A model generated the notes under the pieces. It saw only the letters and a program-made list of their open reading frames with translations, did not search any database and was not told the DNA's origin. A DNA stretch of 64,000 nt from Prostheceraeus crozeri (taxonomy: Eukaryota; Platyhelminthes; Polycladida; Euryleptidae). Made by a program: the position numbers and the translations under genes. Location of the stretch: assembly GCA_907163375.1 (NCBI GenBank), contig CAJQUW010012890.1, forward strand, positions 248,001 through 312,000. The letters are read 5' to 3'. Shown here one piece after another: positions 23,220 through 35,874 of this stretch (within the stretch, counting starts at the first letter, position 1; the number at the start of each line of letters is the position of its first letter).

Positions 23220-25308
23220 TATGATTTTGTGATAACTTTAGGATATCTCCAATTTTTTATTAGTTCTCCGATTTTGTTGAACAGTGTGTCAAAAGAGAGA
23301 TCAGAAAATGCTCCCTCTTCCCGCACCTGATTCATCATCATACTCACATATTTTCATTTTGAAAAATTACGATTTGTAAATTGAGCGGATTTCATATTTT
23401 GAGCACTGCTCAGCAAACACATGAACGGATACAAGTCTATGCTGGCTCATTTTTATAACTGAGAATGCAAGCTAGCTCTCGAATGACACATGGCACGTTG
23501 TTGTGGAATACGATTGAAAGGCATGAGCATCGATTGAACTTCAGCGAAATTTGGGTGTTTCGTTTTTTTATGATCAGCTCTGTATTGCGAGAGCTACTGA
23601 TGTTTTCTTCATAAATTCGCGCACGAGTTTCTTATTATTTTTTATTTGTAGATTTTCGCCCAACATCAGTAAAACGACAATTCTTAAGTTGTACTTCTAG
23701 TCGTCCTGCAAGCGACGGAGCTTTGAATATCGCAAAAAAGAAAGCACTAGTAGCTCTCGCACTATTACGTGTCGAGATCAATCAATGCCTGGCAGAACAG
23801 TGAGACTCTGAGAATAACGTAAGGCAATGATATCCAAATGTGGAGCTCTCGGACTATAATGGATTATGAAAAGTGAGGAACTTCGCAGCAGATGAGACGG
23901 CTTTAGACATCCTCTCTCTCTCTCTGAGTTTCCCTGACACGGCCATGACGTCTATGAAAATTTGAATTATCCTGTGGCACGCTCCATGCGCTTCCCTTTC
24001 GAAAGATCGAATAGTGAATATCTCATAATGATACCATTATTCTTGTCTAACGCTAACGGTTGCCGAAAGGGGAATTTTCTAATCCTCATTTTTTCGTGTA
24101 AAGATAAATGTCAGTGAATCCATTGATACTATTATTTACGTAGATCGCAATGTGTTTCCATCGCTTCTCTTTCCCGATTTCATGAAAAACATTCAGCTTT
24201 GTCAACAAGGTTAAAACGGCTGTAATTTCATCTTGCTGTAGGGAAACGTTAATCTCTGACAATAAATCACTTGAATGATACAGCACTGTGTGTTGGAAAC
24301 AGAAATGAGTTTTTAAAGTGTCCAACAAGGAAATTAATGTGTTTCTAATGGAGGAAAATTCATCATCTTTGCAATCAGACTTTCGAAATTGTTTCCGAGG
24401 TTGAATCAAGACAGTCGATCGCAATCCATTTAAATTGTTATATAGAACAGTTTTTTAATTGTTCTATAAAACAGATCATTGGTTATAGCACTGATATCTC
24501 GTCATGATTTGGAAGTAATACCAGATTACTACGAAATAGGACGATGTAGGCTCTAGCACAGAGTAGGGTTCTAGTCACTGCTTCAAAACGTGCGTTCAAA
24601 AAGATTGTCGCTCTATTCAAAAGCAAATCGAGTCGGTGCTCCTTAACAATGTGGAGACCTGGATTCCAACAAGGACGCTTTAGAGGCAACTGGACTCTCG
24701 ATGCGGGCATCTTCGAACGTAGGTCTGGGCTGATTTGACCGAGCCGGAGCCTACAACGGTCAACGGCGGTTGACTCTGTGCGGGCATCTGATTCGAGCAG
24801 AAGAATGTTGCCGTGAACCGGCTCAATATCTGATCTGACAGGAATCCAGCCGACGAGGACAGGCAAAGTCAACGACCTATGTCGACTGCATTGCAGGATG
24901 CTAAAGCCCCAGATCAAGCAATAGGCATGTCATATGTTACACAGTTAGCGCATCGGAAGATCTGACGCCTGACTGGCGTAACTGCTATGTATATACATGC
25001 ATGCGTGTATTCAAAAGCAGGAACTGATTTTATTTGTTCAAAAAAAGGTTTGATATGTGCTTCACGGTTAAGCCAGGAGAAATACATGCGAAAGCTGAGC
25101 AGCCTGTCCTTCGTTTGTTCGGTCAATCTAGATGTCACAGTTCAGCCCATTCCGAGCTGTTCTGATGAGCCCTAGTAGGGTCTAACCCGAAGTCATCACG
25201 GTACACACAGTACGGTTAAGCCAGGAGAAATGCACATAAAAGCAGAACCTATGATGTGCAGTCCATTCTCAGTTTTAATGATCAGCCCTTGTAGGAAGCC
25301 AGTGTGAG
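23220..25308. other. Repeat-rich non-coding region
   Basis: A block at about 23585-23705 (GAGAGCTACTGATGTTTTC followed by AAATTCGCGCACGAG) recurs at about 25310-25430 and in inverse at about 26915-26955. A duplication of about 100 bp beginning GGTTAAGCCAGGAGAAAT occurs at about 25065 and 25212. Open frames at 24086-24424 and 24483-24917 (- strand) show no known domain. Confidence 0.4.
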
Positions 25309-25309
25309 A

Positions 25310-26955
25310 CCTACTGACATTTTCTTCCTAAATTCGCGCACGAGCTTCTTATCATTTTTAATTTGTAGATTGTCAGCCAACATCAGAATAACGACATTTC
25401 TTAAGTTGTGATTCCAGTCATCTTGAGTGTTAAGGAACGTCATGCATTACAAAGTCCCATACCACTTTTATGGCAGAATTCTCCATCAGCAGGCAGAAAC
25501 ACGACATTCCTCGTAACCGATAGCTTGCCCGAATTGCTGTTTTAGATGATGAAAACGTCATGACAGCCGATGTTATTGTTGCAGATAAACAGACAGACTG
25601 TTCAGGTCACAAAATGAATTTCACAGATAGCCTATTAGGTGCAACACGCTTTGGTTATTGAGTTTGTAAATTAAGCCGCAGATGGTGAATGTGCCATGAA
25701 AAATTCTTATTTCAACTTTAATGTAACTTCTTACTTCTATTGTATTCCGCTAAGACGGCTTCCGCATCACCTGCGTATGCGATGTAATGCGGTCATTATC
25801 ATAGAAATTGACAACAATAAAACCTCTAGAATGGAAATTGAGCTTCATGCAATGCACAATAACGGCACATAAATCGCACGCATTTTCACTTAGATGCACC
25901 TGCCAACGTCTGTATGATTGGGTTAGAATCAGTCACATGTGTAAATCGAAGCTTTTAATTGGTGCTTCATGCCCCAACTCATAGAAATAAACTGTTTATC
26001 TGAAGTTGGCTAGAATGGAAATTGACTCAAGGTCGCGGCACATCCGGGGGAACTAAGTTGGGGCATGAAGAACCAATTAAAAGCTTCGATTTTAACTCTT
26101 GACTGATTATTCTACAATGATGAGATACAACGTGCAGGCATCTCTAGAGTGAAAATGCGTGCGATTTATGTGCCGTTATTGTGCATTGCATGAAGTGCCC
26201 CACTTAGTTCCCCCGGATGTGCCGCGACCTTGAGTCAATTTCCATTCCAGCGAACTTCAGATAAACAGTTTATTTCTATGGTCATTATTGTTTATTGTTT
26301 TAGTTTCTAGCAGGCCATCATCAGCTCGTCAGACCAGCGCTAATCATGATTTGCCACGAATTGGCTCAACATCTATTCAACAAGAGTTCCATTTTCAGTA
26401 TTTTGTTCAATCGACAGACTTATCTATAGAATTCCGACTCTACGCTTTGCGCAAATTAGTGTTACTACAATAGACAATAGCTGTTTGTTGATGGCAATTT
26501 CAACTGCTTGGTCGGACACCGATCTAGGTAAATGTTGCTAGATTAGATCTTATGAAGAATCGTTGCACCTAATATAAATTCTGTGAAATTCATTTTGCAA
26601 CCTGGACAGTCTGTCTGTTTATCTGCAACAATAATATCAGCTGTCAATACGTCTTCATCAACTTTAACAGCAATTCGGACAAACTATCGGATTTATGCGA
26701 GGAATGTCGTGTTTCTGCACGCGAATGGAGAATTCTACGATAAAAGTGCTATCATAATCATAAAAATGACAAATCTCATCTCATTTTGAGTTTTGAATAA
26801 ATGCTGGATCATTACGTTGTGTATCAAACTCGGAAGTACATGGATCTACATAAACAAAGGGATTTTGTAATGTTTGACGCTCCGTAACTCGCAATACGAC
26901 TAGGATCACATAATAAGAAGCTCGTACACGAATTTAGGAAGAAGATATCAGTAGC
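25310..26955. repeat. Large foldback repeat, about 1.6 kb
   Basis: Segments of the left half return in inverse order and orientation in the right half. GATAAACAGACAGACTGTTC near 25584 pairs with the inverse at about 26619, CACGACATTCCTCG near 25500 with about 26705, the GCACAATAACGGCACATAA block near 25855 with about 26175, and AATTAAAAGC near the centre with its inverse. The arms have diverged and carry insertions. No gene is inside. Confidence 0.7.
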
Positions 26956-26959
26956 TCTC

Positions 26960-28370
26960 GGACTACAATTACAGGGACTACGGCTGCCGAGGAATTTCGT
27001 GATTAAATTGATGAAATCTGTAGATATTTTTGCGGCATCAGAAAATTCATGAAAATTTTGCTGATAATTCATTCTACTATTCAAATCTCCAACCTGAAGT
27101 GTTTGTAGTAAAATATTCAAATTTCTAAATCGAATTAATTCGATGTCAGAATAACAGATCACAATGAGATGGTTTTTATTCCATTTCAAAAAAATGCACT
27201 CATGCCACAGAATGTGTCATCGGAAGCGATAAGGATTAGTGCATCTGCTTGAAAGCTTTGTGAAGATGTTTGAGAATATTTGAAAATTCATCCAACGAAG
27301 AAGATGATTCTGATTACACAAGTAACTATCCAGCAGGCGGGTGCTGCAGATGAATGACTATAACGTCGATTAACGTCGATAGAGAATCACGCTAATGCCT
27401 CCATGGTTGAAAGACAACACGGATTGCCCTACATTGATTGCAATTTAACATCTCAATCGAAATTCTACTAACTTTAGTAATTTCAAAAACATTCTGATTT
27501 TCTTACCCGCTTTGTAAGTTTATAATTCTGCCGCATTCATCCAAAGCCAGGGACGCCGGTACGAGTTAGGGCAGGTGTTGCACCGGCCTCAAGGAGGGCA
27601 CTTTAGGATACCCCCACCCTCCAAAACCGCAACTCAATATTTCAGTTGTGTTATAAGCCTATCAAATGTTTTGCAAAGTATGTTCTTGTACATAGTTTTG
27701 CACCTGTTAACCTTAGATTGATAACAATTCCACACTCATCGGACAACAACTTTCTGGTGTGCATGAGTACATAAATAGAATGAGTAAAAGATACTTTGTT
27801 ATCAATCTTAGCCTAAATCTCACATATTTCCAACAAGTTTAATTATGCAAATACGAAGTATATGTTACTGAACGATGCATAAATGACGTAACACCCTTTT
27901 ACTGCAAGACAAATAAGAAAAATAAAATGTCTAATTCTATTCAAGTAGATCTTGTATTAACCAGAATGTTTTCTTTTTACCTGGAAATGGCTTGCATTTA
28001 TCCACTGGAAACTGCTATTGTGCTCCTTTCGTTAATTTTCCGCTATTTGACTTTCGTTAAGCTTGTCTTTGATTGTGTCACTCTACTAGGGGTTCGACTT
28101 TTCGGCGGGGGTTTTTGAGCGTGCAAGATGTTATGGGACCCGAAGCGCGACAGCTGGTCATCTTGCTGATGTGCCCCTTCTTTTTCGATATGTCAACCTC
28201 TCTGCACTGTTCAAAGCACTGTCTTCCTTGTATATTTATGTTTTAGTTTTATTTGGTGCGCCCTCCGTGAAGGAAAATATTAACCGCTTTAGGATTAACA
28301 TTATTAACTAGACCTGTGAGATGAGAAGTCATTGTGTTGTTTATTTATTATTTCTTTTAAGTGCACTAAG
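26960..28370. other. Non-coding stretch
   Basis: No confident gene. A GC-rich patch near 27545-27640 starts CAGGGACGCCGG and could be one end of a hAT element, but no partner end was found. Confidence 0.3.
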
Positions 28371-28377
28371 CTGACTT

Positions 28378-28520
28378 TCTCCTTGGTCAGCGATAACGCA
28401 CATTTGCAATCACATATCAAGACAGCAGCTGAGAAGACATTGGAGACCTTGCTGCTGATGGCCTTGACATTTGTTGAATTTTTCCCGATTGGTGTAGCTC
28501 ACGGCCAATTACGTGAGTGA
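28378..28520 (+). pseudogene. Possible LINE reverse transcriptase thumb fragment
   Basis: The frame reads SDNAHLQSHIKTAAEKTLET, resembling the segment after the catalytic domain in R1/Jockey-type LINE reverse transcriptases (a conserved His-Ile/Val followed by AAEKA). It ends at a stop after GVAHGQLRE. The match is short and recognised by eye only. Confidence 0.35.
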
Positions 28521-28559
28521 AAAATGTAACAGCTAGGAAACATATACCTTTATTGACAA

Positions 28560-29580
28560 TATAGAAAATTTCTTCTAAGAGCTTTAAAAAGCACTCACTG
28601 CAGCGTTCACTCGGACAAGAACGGCAGGTTGTAATAAAAGTTTGCTTGACTGTCAAACAATAAAAATGTTCTTGTGCTTGATAAAACAAGCAAATACAAT
28701 GAGATTGTGAGTTCATCAGCAGCGTCTCGTTTCGGGTCCATAAACATCTCGGACGATCAGCGGCCGGAGGACCCACGCCCAATGGCGTACGTTTCCACAA
28801 AGCGTGCAAGTAGGCTACAAACCAACTTTACAACATGAGCAGAGCCTTAAAAACATAAAACTCATATCGAATTTTACCAAGTTGATAATTATCAGCTGGA
28901 GAACAGTCCGAATTTTAACAAAAGGAATACTGTATGGGCTCCTAGGTAAATGGCAGCCTACATGTTCGTGTGTCGCATCCTGTTGTCGGAGGCAGATTTA
29001 GCAGGCACGTCCGTTGGAACAATGCTGTATATTGAGAACAAAAATCAAAGCAACTTCCAGTCAATAGAATTCGCAGTGCGAACTACCGCATGGCCGGGTG
29101 CTACGTCGGACAAGTCCTTCAGATGATATTGGAGAGAGAGAGAGATTCGTCTATTCTTTCGTAAATGAAAATCATACGTCACTTTACAAATCAATCATGC
29201 AAATCATAAGCTTGATAGTCCAAATACAACTGAAGTTTAAACACAGCATGGAAAAAGTAATACAAAATACAAAAAATAATGCTCGATCGACTCATTTGAA
29301 AAGAATAACACAATTGCATGAACATGCAATGTACATAGAAAACATCTAAATTCGCAGATTGTGCCATAAGAGACACCACATATGCAGGGGAAAACGAGTT
29401 CGAGCGCAAAAATCATACAAGAATGCCTGAATAATAAAACCTAATTTTGACATAACTATGACAAATCAGTGACATATCAGTTCGAACATACACTGTAAAT
29501 GTTTTTATGAATAAACTATTCATTGTTATGGAAATTTGAGTGAATCATTTGATTAATTATTGAAATTTTATGCTGCATAT
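28560..29580. other. Non-coding stretch upstream of the stress protein exon
   Basis: Several short open frames exist but none has a recognisable domain. A (GA)n run lies near 29130. Confidence 0.3.
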
Positions 29581-29716
29581 TAATCAACATTGGAAATACT
29601 CGGCAATCAGTTGATTCACATTCAAAAATTCTGGCAATATTTCATGGCATTGTGTGATGAACTTCTTCAATTCCATACATCTGATCAAATGTTCAAAGAA
29701 TTTCGTCTTTTCACAG

Positions 29717-30210
29717 ATTCACGCTGCGAGCGAAAGATTTTCATTGGAGTTGATGGTAGTAAGAATAGTCTTCGAGCATTTGATTGGATTGTGAATTCCC
29801 CGGGAGTTGCGGAAGATAAGCTCATCATTCATCACTGCATGGAGCTTCAAAGCACTTCCTTGATATCCACGGCGACGCATTATCTCGCCAGCTCTTCTGA
29901 ACACGGCAAATCTGACGCTGAGAAGATGCGGGAGAAGGCAGAGCGGCTCCGAGAACTGTTCAGAACAAAATGTGATGATCTTGGATTGAAATGTGAATTC
30001 TCCGTCGATGAATCCAGTGACGTGAAGCATAATGTGATGCAAGTGGCTGCCAAACGGCATGCAGACCTCATTGTCATTGGCTCTCATGGCTACGGACTTG
30101 TCGCCGGACAGTTATTAGGAAGTGTTTCTCAATACATTCTTCATCACAGTCATATTCCAATCCTTATCGTCCCTCCTCCACATAAACACAAGAGATCAGG
30201 CCATCGTTGA
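29717..30210 (+). CDS. Universal stress protein (USP domain), main exon
   Basis: The exon encodes a nearly whole UspA-fold domain. The first strand is KIFIGVDGSKNSLRAFDW; a charged helix (KMREKAERLRELF) lies mid-domain; then comes ADLIVIGSHGYG. The ATP-binding signature G-x2-G-x9-G-S is intact in GSHGYGLVAGQLLGS, and the last strand is IPILIVPP. This predicts the ATP-binding USP subfamily, a small soluble nucleotide-binding protein linked to stress tolerance in invertebrates. A typical acceptor (TTCGTCTTTTCACAG) ends at 29716. The frame also stays open upstream to 29584, so an unspliced start at ATG 29644 or 29689 is possible; I prefer the spliced start because of phase match with 22555-22602. 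The stop is at 30208-30210. Confidence 0.9.
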
Positions 30211-31084
30211 AAGAGAATCAGCAGGAACTTCCCATAATAATCCAAAAGTAGCATTGTAAATTAGTCGTCTAGATTAGTTTAATTAATCAATGATCTTTCT
30301 TGTACTTAAATCTCGTGCTATGTTTTCCCATCGTCATCGTCAAGTATATTTCACTTCAGAATTACAACACCCAGGGTTATCTGAAATGCAATTAATTGAT
30401 TGCTGAGATTGCAGCAATGAAGCAATTGCATTTACTCGATGTCAGCAATGAAACAATTGCAATTATTCGATGCCAACTGCGTAGCATCTGCTTGATGACA
30501 GGAACAAATTATATCAAATTGTATTGGGAAAAATCAGGAATGCTTTGATGTTAAACAATTATAATCATTATTAATTGCAAAATTTTCTTGGTCAGCATCC
30601 ACAGACCGTCTTCAAGTAAAAAAGGAATTCATTCTGTGGTTAGCAGTGCTATGTTAGCAATTCAAACATAAAACATAGCTCAACTGAACTGGAATAGGGT
30701 CTGACAAGAAAGGATAAGAAAAATGATTCACATCAATGAAGTATGAAGATGAATGATGATATCGTTCTTTCCAACATAATTTCATGGATCATGGTTTATA
30801 GGGGCCTTTTCACTTAAACAACCAATTAATTGCAACTATTCAAGAAAATGATTGTGCATTGCTCTCGTGTCCATAACATGCTCTCCATCCATGGCTCATA
30901 AATCAAATAATGTGTTGACCACTGGTCCAAATGCACAATGCTGCGCATAGCTTGTATGTTACAGCAATGCATAATCCAATGATGCGCCTTATCGACGCAG
31001 AGCAAAAACAATCATTCTGTTAATTTCTGGATTAATGAGGGTAGACTAACAGGAAATCGTCACCCACCATCGGCTTCATAATTT
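30211..31084. other. 3' flank of the stress protein gene
   Basis: No canonical AATAAA was seen close to the stop. A roughly 35-bp unit containing GATGTCAGCAATGAA/CAATTGCA is imperfectly duplicated at about 30407-30475. No further gene is recognised. Confidence 0.35.
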
Positions 31085-31309
31085 TGATACATGTGCTTTA
31101 AAGATAAAATATTTGATTTTCATTCTTTAAATGAATTAAATTGTCTCATTTTGCTATCGGTGCTTACTAAGGATATTTCTTTTGTTTTTAATAGTAAAAC
31201 ATATTCACCGCATAAGAGCGTCGCGATGGGTTCACCAATGAGTGCATCATTATATGAGATATTAATGAGATCAATTGAAGAGAATATATATAATAAAGAG
31301 AATAATATT
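31085..31309 (+). pseudogene. Penelope-like reverse transcriptase fragment
   Basis: Codons give DISFVFNSKTYSPHKSVAMG followed by SPMSASLYEILMRSIEE, the palm motif in which Penelope-like enzymes have AMGSPxS. It is cut at the right by the mariner end at 31310. The same segment recurs in inverted orientation at about 34790-34990, so the two form a broken inverted pair of one family. Confidence 0.7.
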
Positions 31310-33180
31310 GGTCATCACATAAAAAACTGCGTTTTTATAATTGATTTTTTAATGGCAATTGAAAACATTATTATGGCACTGAGACCTATTAAAATTTGTG
31401 TTCTGTTAACTCATAAATGGGGGGCTCAGTAAATGGGGGTAATGGGGGTCAGTAAGTAACTCACAAATAATTGCCGTTTGCAGCAATCACATTTCTGCAG
31501 TGGTCAATCAATTTCAATGCTGCTCTTCTCATTACTTGTGGAGTAAAAGTCAAAGTTTCATTTAAGTAGGATTCTAAAGATTCCTTTGTCATTAACTCCA
31601 AATCACTTCTCTTCATTTCCAAAGCAGGAAATATCATGCGATCACATATATGTAAGTCAGGTGAATATGGAGCTTGATACAGTAGCTGAACATTCTTGTC
31701 TGCCAAAAAGTTTTGAGTGTGGCGTGATACATGTGGTCGAGCGTTATCATGCATCAAAACCATATTCTCCCATGACACCTCTCTTCTTTCATTTCTTAAA
31801 TCATGGTTAGTGAAAGAATTAACTGTGTCAATCAGAAAATTAGTATACAATTCGGAATTTACAGACTGATTCCTTTCAAGTACTGTAGAAAACGATAATC
31901 CATCAAAATTCACAGCAACAATTGCCATGAGCTTTCTGTCGACGGTTAAACGTTTAGGAATTTGATCTCTATCAACATCACCATCAGCTGAACACCAAGA
32001 CCTTCTGGTTTGAGGACAACCAACTGGCCTACAGAAAAACCATTTCTCGTCTGCAACTACAAGATTGCGATGGATATTGCGCCTTGTAAATTTCTCAATA
32101 AGCTCAGTGCAGCACGATACACGAGCCTCTTTGTTTGCCTCGGATAAATTATGTGGCACCCACTTATCTTGGATTGATCGCATATGCAGGTCTTCTGTCA
32201 GGATGTCGTAAATCATTCTATGATTTGTATCCAATTTATCAGCAAGCTCGTAGCACGTAATTCTCCTATTCACGGTCACCTCATCAGCAACCATCTGAGT
32301 AAGATCGATTCTTTTCTGAGACTTTGGACGCCCACTTCCATCAATTCTATCAAATTGAATGCGACCTTCTCCAAACTCAGTCATAACTTGTTGTACACGT
32401 TCTAACTGATATCCGCTTATCACCCCAAGCAGTTGTTATGATCTCGTGTATTTTTGTGCCTTTAAAGTTATTTCTTCTTAAAGTCTCGACGATTAGGTTG
32501 ATGTCACGACTGTTGATCTCCATTGCGGCAGTCAAAATGAATGCTGGTTTTCGGAATCAAAATTAAAATTGATTTCAAAGTGAATCCATGTTAAAGATAA
32601 TGATGATTGTGTTTAAGATATCTATGATTCATGTGAAAAGTGGCGATGATGGAACAAACATGGAACAAACCAGAGACAATATACATGGATATCTGTATAG
32701 TAAGGATTCCGAACACGCCGTAGATGAGAATAGTCGCAAATGAAAAAGAAATCCATGTGCACATTCAAACGTCGATTTTTTGACTCGTGGGAAAATCAAT
32801 AAGTTATAGCTATGGCTGATTTCTTTACTGATACGAAGCAGTCGTCTTCTACACGATAAATTGTTTTCACTTCAAAATGAAATGAATTTAACTTAGGCTT
32901 ATTGCGGTTCAACATCTGAACTGTATTATTGCCGTTGCCGTATTGTAACTTACAAAGTTCTTTGATTCAAGTAACATCGAGTTGGTATAGAGCTAAATTG
33001 ATTTTGAGTAGAGTGTCTCATCCCCTCACTATATAGATATCCATGCAATATAGTAGAGACAATGAACGGTTTACAGATATGACACAAACTTGTTTACAAA
33101 AGAATAAAATGATAAAGAATAACATCATAGAATCCAATTAAATGAACCATATAAAAAACGCAATTTTTTATGTGATGACC
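31310..33180 (-). mobile_element. mariner-type transposon, nearly intact
   Basis: The inverted ends read GGTCATCACATAAAAAA followed by TGCGTTTTT. TA-rich sequence directly abuts both ends, compatible with TA target sites. The 1.87-kb unit holds one long transposase frame on the - strand and interrupts the Penelope-like fragment at 31085. Confidence 0.75.
31461..32523 (-). pseudogene. mariner DD34D transposase, one frameshift
   Basis: From 32423 down to the TAA at 31461 a single frame of about 320 codons encodes the second helix-turn-helix and linker (GRPKSQKRIDL), VVADEKWFF (first Asp), MHDNARPH (second Asp) and YSPDLHICDR (third Asp), with exactly 34 residues between the last two. The N-terminal 40 residues (MEINSRDINLIVETLRRNNF, start ATG 32523-32521) lie in another frame, and the join near 32400 needs a one- or two-base shift. 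The frame seems to start with GTG at 32423 only because of that shift. Aside from it the gene looks young and catalytically complete. Confidence 0.88.
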
Positions 33181-33182
33181 TA

Positions 33183-34008
33183 TATATAATATGTAAAATA
33201 GCTACACCGATGATGGCTATTCGCGTCAGGCTCTTTCTTGTCGGTGAAGTAGCCTACTGGAGCAGGGCTGTCGTCCTGCTTTTAGGGCAGGGAGAACGCT
33301 GAAAATTTTGGGCACGTTCAAGCTTTAACCATCGATGCCCTATGGGCTTAATAATATGGTCTTGATTCATATAGGTCTACCCAGATCTTGCCTCCATCCT
33401 CAAACTAGGTATGGCATGATGTTTTGACTTGTAGCCTATCGTGTAGGTTAAAAACGGTGGATTTCCGAAATCTCACTCTATCACAGTTAATGAAAGACGC
33501 TGGTCTTTATAGTATTCTGCAATCTAAAGTGTGCGCATATATAGTACTCATTACATTGCATTGAATTTCGGTGGATCGAACCTGCTTTTTCAGTATAGCT
33601 CGAGGCTTTTTGTACCGAGTATTTGATAGTGCAATGAATCTCAAAACGGAAAAGTAAATCCGTAAAGTATATCACACAATAACATACTCGTATAGCTCCT
33701 CTATTAGTCATTAATCAAGACTTGCCTTCATGTAAATATTCAATATTTTATTATACAAAACAAAACTGTTCTACACAGGAGCTTTTAACAGTAGATTAAC
33801 ACAATATAGGCCTACTGTCTCTTTACACAACACGTACGTTTACAGCACTTCAAAAACAATTTTGGTACTTTAGAAATTTATCACAAAGAGTTATAACAAC
33901 AAAGGAAGATGATTTACAGAACACGTACTATGATACAGTAATACTCATAATTTCTAAAGTATACATCTAAAAGTCAAATGATACGAAGGATGGGCTAACA
34001 GACGAAGA
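33183..34008. other. Non-coding stretch
   Basis: No coding region or repeat family was recognised between the mariner element and the Penelope remnant. Confidence 0.3.
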
Positions 34009-34009
34009 A

Positions 34010-35095
34010 TGCTAACAACAAAGGACAGGTCACAAAGTGCCGATGGAAACACTCTCCAGGATCGACAAGTACAATTTAGCACGGGCGGACTTGAGGATGG
34101 AGAATCCTTGCTTCTCGCTATGCAAAACATCCACCTACTTGTTACAACTGCAGATGTCGAGAATATCGCTGATTGAGGAACCTCAGATTTCGGTCTTTCA
34201 TATTAGAGGAGAATAACCATTTGGGAATGTTTGGGTTAACGCTGTGAAAGGCCATGTTCGCTCTTTCACACGTAGCTTGCTCCGCAAGCACAATTGAACT
34301 TGTAGGTCATCATGGGTTTGTTGGCAAAAGGGATGATGTCCTTCACCTTATCCGAACATTAAGTTATCTAACGAAAAGCAGGAATCGCTTTCAGATGGAA
34401 AATTATCTTTTCAATTTCCTTGCGTATTTCTTTTGCGATCCGTTCACTTTGGTTGCCATAATGATTAGGACCACACAATGCTTTCGCTCGATAAAGTAGA
34501 TGCTAAGCTTGACTTATATCTTCTGGGAGAAAATATGCCAAATTTGTTGTAAAGCAAAGTGAACGTATCTTTACGGTAAATTGATGTTGATATCACACCA
34601 TCATACGCGAAGTGAAGCTTCAAATCCAAAAAATGATTTGCTTTTTCACGGACAAACTTCATGGATGTTGAGCATTAAATGCATCAAAAAGTTCATCACT
34701 CTTGGCTTTGTCTTCAGCAATCAAAAATGTATCATTGACATACCGACAATAAAACTTGAAAGAATTCAAGGTGGATTCCAGCTTCTCTTCAATTGATCTC
34801 ATTAATATCTCATAAAATGATGCACTCATTGGTGAACCCATCGCGAGGCTGTTTTGCTGTGAATATGTTTTACTATTAAAAACAAAAGAAATATCCAAAA
34901 GAAACAAAGACAAAAAATGTAAGGATCGATAGCAAAATGAGAATTAAAATTCAGATAACGGAGAATCAAATGATTTTGGATGAGACAATTCACTTCTGTG
35001 GAGTCCATCACAAATAATATCCACGGCATCGTTGCCTGGAACATAGGTGAAAAGATTTCTCACATCAACTGAGTCGTAAACAAGCGCGTGGCCAT
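34010..35095 (-). pseudogene. Penelope-like element remnant (RT plus GIY-YIG)
   Basis: Reading 5' to 3' on the - strand with several frame changes: DSVDVRNLFTYVPGNDAVD (RT motif 3) near 35070, FNSKTYSQQNSLAMGSPMSA near 34860, and FYCRYVNDTFLIAEDKAK near 34760, where the catalytic YVDD has become YVND. Then come SIYRKDTFTLLYNKFG near 34560, TYKFNCACGASYV (start of GIY-YIG) near 34300, and a C-terminal ILESVSIG stretch near 34050. It is inactive because of frameshifts and the Asp to Asn change. Confidence 0.78.
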
Positions 35096-35166
35096 AGTAC
35101 AATGGCATTATAGAAGTTTTTTATAGGATGGCATTATAGAAGAAGTACAAATGCATTACAGAAGTT

Positions 35167-35172
35167 TTTATT
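35167..35172 (-). promoter_or_regulatory. Poly-A signal of the four-exon gene
   Basis: AATAAA on the - strand, about 290 bases after the stop codon of the last exon at 35459. Confidence 0.5.
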
Positions 35173-35458
35173 CATCAAATTCTTCTGAAAATCGCTCCTA
35201 ACTTAGTTCAAAACTTACTACTAGAGAAATGCAAATTGGTAACCTGTAAAATAATAATTATGAAGAATAGCATTGCTTTCCAGAATGCCTGCAATGAACA
35301 TTCCTGATTGAAAACTAACGTCATTAGTGAACATTAAAATTTTAATGATATCCATCAACTCTACGATGTCGACACTCACATTAATTGACAAAACTTCAGC
35401 TGAACCATAAATTGAAGAATGGTCAACAATTAAGATTTCATAAGGAATGGAACTTTGT

Positions 35459-35874
35459 TCATTTTGGATCAACACGAAGCACTAAACGTCTGCCAGGGAG
35501 GATGAAAAGCTCTTCATCTTTGAAAAGTTTCCATTTCTTGTTGATCACTTCCCTATAAGCAGAAGGAAAATGTTCGGAGCAGTAATCAGAGTCATAAAAT
35601 GCCTCCCCATCCTCAGCAGTCCAGAAAAAGAACTTATCATCTTCCACAGAAGAGAACGGCTCTCCTCCTTCCACTGTCCAATACACACACCTGCCAACAT
35701 TATTGACCACTCCCATCATTATCTTGACTTCCGTTTCCTCCTGAGATCGATTCAATTTGTCAGCAGCAGCGATCCGGACGTCTCTGAATGTAGGCGACTT
35801 CGGCAGCTGAAGATCTACTTTACTGGTCTTCCCAGAAATACTGAGAGTTGTATGATCCACGAGGTAGAAGGGAA
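35459..35874 (-). CDS. Unrecognised protein, exon 4 (last coding exon)
   Basis: The acceptor TTCGTCTTTGCAG precedes the exon. It enters in phase 1 and ends at TGA after LRVDPK. With the three upstream exons it gives a 177-residue protein, of which this exon encodes residues 40-177. No known domain was recognised. An internal duplication is visible: YWTVEGGEPF (104-113) and FWTAEDGEAF (123-132). The middle is acidic and the C-terminus basic. No signal peptide or membrane segment is evident, so it is probably intracellular. The gene's introns are unusually rich in transposons, including ribozyme-bearing SINE copies in intron 1. Confidence rests on three consistent splice junctions, not on homology. 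Confidence 0.72.

Noticed and set aside
24086..24424. 112-codon open frame on the - strand
   Set aside because: It begins at a TTG codon, has no recognisable domain and no matching splice sites, and lies in a repeat-rich stretch.
24483..24917. 144-codon open frame on the - strand
   Set aside because: Composition is not convincing as protein, no domain was recognised, and the open length is explained by a locally higher GC content.
27545..27640. Possible hAT end CAGGGACGCCGG
   Set aside because: No partner inverted end and no 8-bp duplication found.
28417..28809. 130-codon open frame on the - strand with several Cys
   Set aside because: It overlaps a more plausible LINE fragment on the other strand and has no recognisable domain.
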